Assembly (NCBI GenBank): GCA_028874675.1
Contig: JAPPJA010000177.1
Span: 1-10,696, forward strand
Direction: 5' to 3'
Source: Chloroflexota bacterium
GTDB lineage: Bacteria > Chloroflexota > Dehalococcoidia > Lucifugimonadales > UBA3495
Length of the DNA: 10,696 nucleotides
Below are positions 6,849-10,696 of this stretch, in pieces; positions within the stretch are counted from its first letter, which is position 1, and each line of letters starts with the position of its first letter. Position numbers and translations under genes: made by a program. The notes under the pieces were generated by a model. The model searched no databases. It was not told the DNA's origin and worked only from the letters and a program-made list of their open reading frames with translations.

Positions 6849-7541
6849 ATGGGCAGCAACGTTGACTTCTCCGAGTCCTTCTACCGCGACCATGCGGCTC
6901 GTTACGCCGAAGTCAGTCACAACTACATACAGTCCGTCTATGTCAACTCTTCCCATCCTGCCCTGAAGGGTGACAAGGACCTGTTGGACCGCATGGTGGG
7001 GTTGCTACCGCCTGGCTCTCGGGGGCTCGACGCCGGTTGTGGCTCCGGGGCCCGGGACGTCTTTCTCTACTGGCAGAAGGGCTACGACGTATATGGCGTT
7101 GATGCCGTGGACGAGAATATCCAGGAGGCCCGGCGGCTCCATCCCGAAATTGCCGACCGGGTGACGGTGGCGGATTTGAGCCAGCCCCTGGATCACCCCA
7201 CCGCCTCCATGGACTTCGTTCTCTGCAACGCCGTTATCCAGCACATCGCGCCGGAAAAAACCCTCGGCATTACCATTCCCGAACTGGCTCGCCTGCTGCG
7301 CTCTGGCGGCGTGCTCCAGTTTATGTTCAAGGTCGGCAGCGGCGTGGCCACGGTTTTCGACCGCGACTACGGCGCCGAACGCAGCTTCCAGCTCTACACC
7401 GTCGAAGAGGTGCTGGGGGTTCTGGAGACCCACGGCATGGCCCTGATCCCCGAGGAGGAGGGCAGGCTGGGCGGAATAATGCGCTTCACCGACCCCAAGC
7501 CCATGGAACACGTCGTCCTGTTAGCCCGCAAGGCCGGATAG
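6849..7541 (+). CDS. Class I SAM-dependent methyltransferase
   Basis: The 230-residue product has a Rossmann-like methyltransferase domain. Motif I is GLDAGCGSGARD at 59-70, the acidic residue that binds the SAM ribose is in VYGVDAVDENIQEAR (Asp85), the adenine-contact region is near VADL at 107-110, and motif IV is MDFVLCNAVIQHI at 121-133. The ARLLRSGGVLQF stretch at 147-158 is the usual post-motif helix and strand. The order matches methyltransferase types 11 and 25. The N-terminal 40 residues (FYRDHAARYAEVSHNYIQSV) form a cap that probably shapes the substrate pocket. The substrate is not determinable. It lies 28 bases after the SDR gene and 28 before the kinase gene, so the three probably share a transcript. 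No convincing Shine-Dalgarno is present; ATG 6849 is the first in-frame ATG. Confidence 0.9.
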   Translation: MGSNVDFSESFYRDHAARYAEVSHNYIQSVYVNSSHPALKGDKDLLDRMVGLLPPGSRGLDAGCGSGARDVFLYWQKGYDVYGVDAVDENIQEARRLHPEIADRVTVADLSQPLDHPTASMDFVLCNAVIQHIAPEKTLGITIPELARLLRSGGVLQFMFKVGSGVATVFDRDYGAERSFQLYTVEEVLGVLETHGMALIPEEEGRLGGIMRFTDPKPMEHVVLLARKAG

Positions 7542-7569
7542 GTATCAGGGTGGTTTCCCCCATTGCACT

Positions 7570-8682
7570 ATGAACGATCGGCCGTCGCCAGCAACTTCGC
7601 TGCCCATTCCCGCTTCCATCGCTGAAATCACGCCCTCCTGGCTTACCGGGGCCCTTTCCGCCGGGCGAATGCTGCGGGAGGCCACCGTTACCGCCTGCTC
7701 CCCCGAGACCATCGCCGAGGGGAAGGGATTCATGAACCGCGTGTTCCGGCTCCACCTGGAATACGACCGTCCCGGTTCCGGTCTGCCCGCCACGGTCCTC
7801 GCCAAACTGCCCGCCACCGACCCTCTTATGCTGCCCCTGTTCCAACTGCTGGGCCCCAACCTCCGCGAGGTGAACTTCTATCGCAGCCTGTCGCGGGACT
7901 GCGCCCTGCGTACTCCGGTCTGTTACTGCGGCCTGGCAGATTCCGCCACCGGCAATTCGGCGCTTCTGCTTGAAGACCTGGGCAGCTCCCGCCAGGGCGA
8001 CAGCCTGGAGGGATGTTCCCTGGACGAGGCACGGCAGATTGTGCGCCAACTGGCTGCCTTCCATGCCCAGTGGTGGGAAAGCCCCCGCCTGGCTCACCTG
8101 GGCTGGCTGCCTTCCAGGGAAACCGAAGCCCCCGCTTTCCGGAAACTCTACGCACCTGCCCTGCTGTGCTTCGTGGAAAAAGCCGGAAACCTGTTGCCCC
8201 CGGGTCTGCGGCGGCTGGCCGACTCCATCCCCAACGATATCGCCAGGATAAAGGCGCTGCTGGCTAAACCTCCCCGCACCATAGTCCACGGCGACTTTCG
8301 CCTGGATAACTGCTACTTTCCCCCGGGCGTCGGTTCCCCCTCGCCCCTGGTCCTGGACTGGGAATTCTGCGGTATCGGCCGGGGCGTCCTGGACCTGGCC
8401 ACCTTCGTCTGCGAGACTTTCCCGCCGGCCCAGCGTCTCCGCGAGGAACCGGGCCTCCTCGCCGAGTACCACTCCGCCCTGGAAAGCAATGGCGTAACCG
8501 GCTACTCCCTCGAGCAGTGCTGGATTGACTACCGGCTCTCCATGCTGGATATCTTCGTCCTGTGGGTCGTGAGCGGAGCCTTCTGCGACTACTCCGGCCA
8601 AAGGGCCACAACCTTCCTGTCCAACACCCTGGCGCGTTTGGACGCCGCCATTTCGGACCTTAGCCCCGAGGACTTGCTTTAA
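7570..8682 (+). CDS. APH-fold small-molecule kinase (ecdysteroid-kinase-like)
   Basis: This 370-residue protein belongs to the aminoglycoside phosphotransferase/choline kinase superfamily, which transfers ATP phosphate to hydroxyl groups of small molecules. The nucleotide-binding N-lobe shows GKGFMNRVFRLHLEY at 51-65, the ATP lysine in VLAKLP (Lys79), and Glu100 in NLREVNFY. LLLEDL at 132-137 is the hinge. The catalytic loop IVHGDFRLDNCYF at 238-250 gives Asp242 and Asn247, and VLDWEFCGIGRGVLDLA at 261-277 supplies the metal-binding Asp263. These spacings and the LREVNFYR and AFHAQWW (163-169) motifs resemble the ecdysteroid-kinase-like (EcKinase/DUF1679) branch more than antibiotic-resistance enzymes. 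Resistance is therefore not the default reading. The substrate is unknown. ATG 7570 has no clear ribosome binding site. A hairpin follows the gene at 8700. Confidence 0.85.
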   Translation: MNDRPSPATSLPIPASIAEITPSWLTGALSAGRMLREATVTACSPETIAEGKGFMNRVFRLHLEYDRPGSGLPATVLAKLPATDPLMLPLFQLLGPNLREVNFYRSLSRDCALRTPVCYCGLADSATGNSALLLEDLGSSRQGDSLEGCSLDEARQIVRQLAAFHAQWWESPRLAHLGWLPSRETEAPAFRKLYAPALLCFVEKAGNLLPPGLRRLADSIPNDIARIKALLAKPPRTIVHGDFRLDNCYFPPGVGSPSPLVLDWEFCGIGRGVLDLATFVCETFPPAQRLREEPGLLAEYHSALESNGVTGYSLEQCWIDYRLSMLDIFVLWVVSGAFCDYSGQRATTFLSNTLARLDAAISDLSPEDLL

Positions 8683-8699
8683 GCCTGGACCCGGCAGGG

Positions 8700-8714
8700 G
8701 CCACCTCAGGTGGC
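8700..8714 (+). terminator. Hairpin after the kinase gene
   Basis: GCCACC (8700-8705) and GGTGGC (8709-8714) pair exactly around a 3-base TCA loop, 17 bases after the kinase stop. The stem is compact and GC-rich, but no T-run follows. A weak or factor-dependent terminator for the accessory trio is plausible. Confidence 0.4.
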
Positions 8715-8980
8715 ATGATTGCGTAACGACCGTCAATGTTGCCAATAGTGTCAAACGATAAACCGGTTCGCGAACCGTCCCTGCAATCAACACGACCACT
8801 CGCAAGGGAATACTGCCTCTCAACACGAGGGAATTGCGAAACTCCTGCCCTAAGAGGAAAATAGCAGTGGCACAGGTTCCGTCTCTGGCCGCAAGTCTGC
8901 CCTGCAGGAACATACGACAGACAACCCAGCGTGCCTCCACGGCTGGCCATATCAGGAACCTTCCCACAAGGAGAACCGGA
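8715..8980. other. Non-coding gap before the toxin-antitoxin pair
   Basis: I see no credible gene here. It holds a perfect 14-base palindrome (8764-8777) and a direct repeat TCAACACGA at 8787-8795 and 8820-8828, each copy followed by an AGGGAAT (8805-8811 and 8828-8834). TCGCAA at 8800-8805 is complementary to TTGCGA at 8834-8839. No convincing -35/-10 pair was found. The frame of the antitoxin is open back to 8834, but the strong Shine-Dalgarno at 8968-8973 points to ATG 8981. Confidence 0.5.
8764..8777. promoter_or_regulatory. 14-base perfect palindrome, possible operator
   Basis: CGGTTCGCGAACCG reads the same on both strands. It lies about 200 bases before the antitoxin gene, in a region where a promoter for that pair would sit. 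A DNA palindrome of this size suits a dimeric repressor, and could also form a hairpin in RNA. One such palindrome is not far from chance expectation in 10.7 kb, so the call is tentative. Confidence 0.3.
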
Positions 8981-9235
8981 ATGGCTCTGACCATCAAGGC
9001 AAAGTACGTCAATGGCACACTTGAACCTCTGGAACCCCTAAAGCTGAAAGAGGGGACAGTTGTCACCATTTCCCTCGAGCAGGACGAGAAGGCGGAAGAA
9101 GAGCATGACAGCCTGCTGGAAATGATGGAAAAGATCTGGGCATCCGTACCAGATGAAGTGTGGGAAGGCATGCCCACCGATGGTTCCATCAACTACAGGC
9201 ACTACCTGTACGGACATCCCAAGGAGGAGAAATAG
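8981..9235 (+). CDS. DUF104-type antitoxin
   Basis: This 84-residue protein is the antitoxin half of a type II toxin-antitoxin pair. Residues 4-32 (TIKAKYVNGTLEPLEPLKLK followed by EGTVVTISL) match the DUF104/AF2212-like family, a small beta-rich domain found beside PIN toxins. The C-terminal part is acidic then aromatic: EEHDSLLEMMEKIW, and after it VWEGMPTDGSINYRHYLYG, which probably wraps the toxin and covers its active site. The start is ATG 8981, seven bases after AAGGAG (8968-8973), an excellent ribosome binding site. The last base of its stop codon is the first base of the toxin's GTG start. Base composition (about 53 % GC) is lower than in the kinase gene upstream, suggesting the pair arrived separately. 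Antitoxins of this group usually autoregulate with the toxin. Confidence 0.88.
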   Translation: MALTIKAKYVNGTLEPLEPLKLKEGTVVTISLEQDEKAEEEHDSLLEMMEKIWASVPDEVWEGMPTDGSINYRHYLYGHPKEEK

Positions 9236-9654
9236 TGCCGGAGGTCTTCGCCGATACCGGGTACTGGATAGGACTGCTGAACCCCAGAGACCAGCTTCAT
9301 AACATAGCCCTGAATCTAAGGAGATCCCTGTCGGACCAGCGGATAGTCACCACCGAGATGGTACTGACAGAACTTCTGAACCACGCAAGCAACCGCGGGG
9401 CAGAGATGCGGCTGGGAGCCGCGAACATGGTAAACGGACTAATCCGGGAAGCGGGCATCACCATCATTCCACAAACCACTCGCCTGTTCCGCGTTGCGCT
9501 GGAGCGCTACCGGGCGCGCCCCGACCAGGCCTGGAGCATTGTGGACTGCGCCAGCTTTATCGTAATGGAAGAACGGGGCATAAGGGAAGCATTGGCCTTT
9601 GACCGCCACTTCGAACAGGCCGGTTTCACAGTGCTGCTGCGAGACAGCGACTGA
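9235..9654 (+). CDS. PIN-domain toxin (VapC-like ribonuclease)
   Basis: This 139-residue PIN-domain protein is the probable toxin, a metal-dependent ribonuclease that blocks growth when its antitoxin is lost. The four acidic active-site positions are present: Asp7 in EVFADTGYWIGLLNP, Glu46 in TTEMVLTELLNH, Asp104 in SIVDCASFIVMEERG, and Asp123 in ALAFDRHFEQAGF. The length fits the family. GTG 9235 overlaps the antitoxin stop TAG by one base and follows AAGGAGGAG (9221-9229), so the two are translationally coupled; a frame open from ATG 9160 lies inside the antitoxin. The RNA target cannot be predicted from the sequence. All catalytic residues are intact, so the toxin looks functional. Confidence 0.9.
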   Translation: MPEVFADTGYWIGLLNPRDQLHNIALNLRRSLSDQRIVTTEMVLTELLNHASNRGAEMRLGAANMVNGLIREAGITIIPQTTRLFRVALERYRARPDQAWSIVDCASFIVMEERGIREALAFDRHFEQAGFTVLLRDSD

Positions 9655-9770
9655 TCATCCCCCAATCAGCTATCCTTGCCAACCCAATCTGTGCCCTCTG
9701 TAGCCCGGACCTATAACGCCATTGCCATGCGCCCTCATCAAAACCAGTCGCAAATCCACCCCGTCCTCTG

Positions 9771-9779
9771 TGCTATCAT
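9771..9779 (+). promoter_or_regulatory. Extended -10 promoter candidate for rseP
   Basis: TGCTATCAT carries the TGn extension followed by TATCAT, one base off TATAAT. No good -35 hexamer sits 16-18 bases upstream, which extended -10 promoters can tolerate. Transcription would start near 9786 and give rseP a 5' leader of about 140 bases. Confidence 0.4.
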
Positions 9780-9795
9780 TAAACGCGGCGCTGTC

Positions 9796-9826
9796 CCGAA
9801 AGCCGCTTTCCTGGTCCCGCTTTCGG
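9796..9826 (+). repeat. Perfect 8-bp inverted repeat with alternative pairing in the rseP leader
   Basis: CCGAAAGC (9796-9803) pairs exactly with GCTTTCGG (9819-9826) across 15 bases. The left arm can instead pair with the nearer CTTTC (9806-9810), as GAAAG-CCG-CTTTC, and GCGGC (9785-9789) can pair with GCCGC (9802-9806). The structures exclude one another, as in attenuators, but no T-run or start-codon sequestering is evident. Confidence 0.4.
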
Positions 9827-9925
9827 AGATGATTGCATCCCTCAGGTATGCCTGGCCCACCGGCAGCGGGCCTTCAAACCCGGGCATGCCTGCGGCGCCC
9901 ACCCTTGTATTTCACAGGAACCTGA

Positions 9926-10696
9926 ATGGAAACGGCCCTGGTCGCCATCATCGCCTTTGTCCCCATGCTGGTAATGCTGGTGGTTATTCACGAATGGGGA
10001 CACTTCTTTACCGCTAAAGCCTTTGGCGTCAAGGTGCTGGAATTTGGCATCGGATACCCGCCGAGGGCCTTTGGTTTCTACACCGGCCGCACCCGCGTTT
10101 TTCTCGATGCCGACACCCGGTACTTGAACCTTGAAGGCCATTCCTTCATCCGGCCGGGGCAGCTGGTGCGAGTCCATTCCGCAGAGGACGCCTCCGGCAA
10201 TCTGGTAGCCCGCGTGGTGGAGGCTGAGCCCTCCGGCCGCCAGTCATCCCTGCACGACCGGGGTTCCGACGAATTCCTCCAGCACGACGGCACCGTCCGC
10301 GAGGTGGATGCCGGCTCGCTGGTGCTGGCCGATATGGTTTACACCATTAACTGGCTTCCCCTGGGCGGCTTTGTGAGGCTCGCCGGCGAAAACAACCCGG
10401 CCGTGCCCCGCAGCCTGGCCTCCAAGGGGCCTGGCCCTCGCGCCATCATCCTGGCCGCCGGTTCCCTGATGAACGCCCTCTTCCCCCTGGTGGCTTTCAC
10501 CCTCCTCTTCATGATTCCCCAGGACGTTACCCTCGGACAGGTCCAGGTGGACGCCGTGGAGCCCAATTCACCGGCCCAGGTGGCTGGCGTTCTCCCCGGC
10601 GACCTGGTATTGAGGGCCGGTGACCGCGACATAGAGACCGGCTCCGACCTGGTCCGGGCCACCACCCTGAACGCCGGTACCGTTATGGAGTGGACC
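9926..10696 (+). CDS. rseP: Site-2 membrane metalloprotease, N-terminal part (3' end outside window)
   Basis: This is an M50-family intramembrane zinc protease (RseP/RasP), which cuts transmembrane anti-sigma factors and signal-peptide remnants. The frame opens at ATG 9926, five bases after AGGAA (9916-9920), and stays open to the window edge, giving 257 residues. The first membrane helix contains the zinc motif HEWGH (His22, Glu23, His26). FGIGYPPR follows at 40-47, the membrane-edge strand is INWLPLGGFVRLAGE at 141-155, and LAAGSLMNALFPL at 177-189 is the usual AGPxxN helix with Ser in place of Pro. A PDZ domain begins near 203 (VDAVEPNSPAQVAGVLPGDL at 208-227). Between FGIGYPPR and INWLPLGG most homologues have a short loop; here about 85 residues are inserted. 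Gene order after dxr supports the call, although 3.9 kb now separates them. Confidence 0.94.
   Translation, partial: METALVAIIAFVPMLVMLVVIHEWGHFFTAKAFGVKVLEFGIGYPPRAFGFYTGRTRVFLDADTRYLNLEGHSFIRPGQLVRVHSAEDASGNLVARVVEAEPSGRQSSLHDRGSDEFLQHDGTVREVDAGSLVLADMVYTINWLPLGGFVRLAGENNPAVPRSLASKGPGPRAIILAAGSLMNALFPLVAFTLLFMIPQDVTLGQVQVDAVEPNSPAQVAGVLPGDLVLRAGDRDIETGSDLVRATTLNAGTVMEWT

Larger units (their letters stand above)
9655..9925. other. Non-coding leader region upstream of rseP
   Basis: No credible gene lies here; a 113-residue frame starting at 9676 runs into rseP in another phase and resembles nothing. The stretch contains a promoter candidate near 9771-9779, overlapping inverted repeats at 9785-9826, and the rseP Shine-Dalgarno AGGAA at 9916-9920. 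It separates the toxin gene from the resumed core cluster. Confidence 0.5.

Noticed and set aside
7570..8682. Antibiotic-resistance role for the APH-fold kinase
   Set aside because: The motif spacing and the sequence around the catalytic loop look closer to ecdysteroid-kinase-like proteins, and nothing nearby suggests a resistance cassette.
8739..8767. TTGCCA at 8739 as a -35 box for the toxin-antitoxin pair
   Set aside because: No -10-like hexamer occurs at a 16-18 base spacing; the nearest A/T-rich hexamer is only 12 bases away.
7486..9192. A 568-residue open frame on the minus strand opposite the kinase and antitoxin genes
   Set aside because: It spans unrelated genes and non-coding gaps, has no recognisable domain or ribosome binding site, and overlaps a kinase with a full motif set.
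9676..10017. A 113-residue + strand frame before rseP
   Set aside because: It overlaps the certain start of rseP in another phase, crosses the hairpin region and has no coherent composition.

Overview
The window is a high-GC bacterial chromosome segment with every gene on the + strand. It holds the widely conserved translation and envelope cluster rpsB (3' end) – tsf – pyrH – frr – uppS – cdsA – dxr, and after a break of about 3.9 kb, rseP (5' end). The short EF-Ts, the TTG and GTG starts and the SEPSAIWQ form of the Dxr active-site motif would fit Chloroflexota, perhaps the Dehalococcoidia/SAR202 side. That placement is inference from memory of these families and was not tested by a search.

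Positions 1-2881 carry translation and nucleotide genes: the C-terminal third of ribosomal protein S2, EF-Ts, UMP kinase and ribosome recycling factor. Between rpsB and tsf lies an unusual 568-base spacer of about 51 % GC in its middle, against about 65 % in the neighbours. It holds a probable small membrane protein gene and two perfect inverted repeats. Positions 2896-6010 carry the lipid-carrier and isoprenoid genes. UppS makes undecaprenyl diphosphate, CdsA makes CDP-diacylglycerol, and Dxr commits DXP to the MEP pathway that supplies UppS with isoprenoid precursors. These three are packed with gaps of 14, 5 and 2 bases and read as one operon.

Positions 6011-9925 interrupt the usual dxr-rseP adjacency. 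After a perfect 8-bp hairpin come a short-chain dehydrogenase, a class I SAM methyltransferase and an aminoglycoside-phosphotransferase-fold kinase resembling ecdysteroid-kinase-like proteins. Next is a lower-GC toxin-antitoxin pair: a DUF104 antitoxin overlapping a PIN-domain (VapC-like) toxin by one base. The 271-base gap before rseP has an extended -10 promoter candidate and a set of mutually exclusive hairpins, so rseP may have its own promoter and leader here.

Two core membrane proteins carry unusual insertions: about 97 Pro/Ser/Thr/Glu-rich residues after the first hydrophobic segment of CdsA, and about 85 residues between the HEWGH helix and the membrane-edge strand of RseP. I see no RNA gene, CRISPR array, transposase or IS end. 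The window is mostly housekeeping. The items worth a second look are the spacer gene, the two insertions, the accessory trio and the rseP leader.
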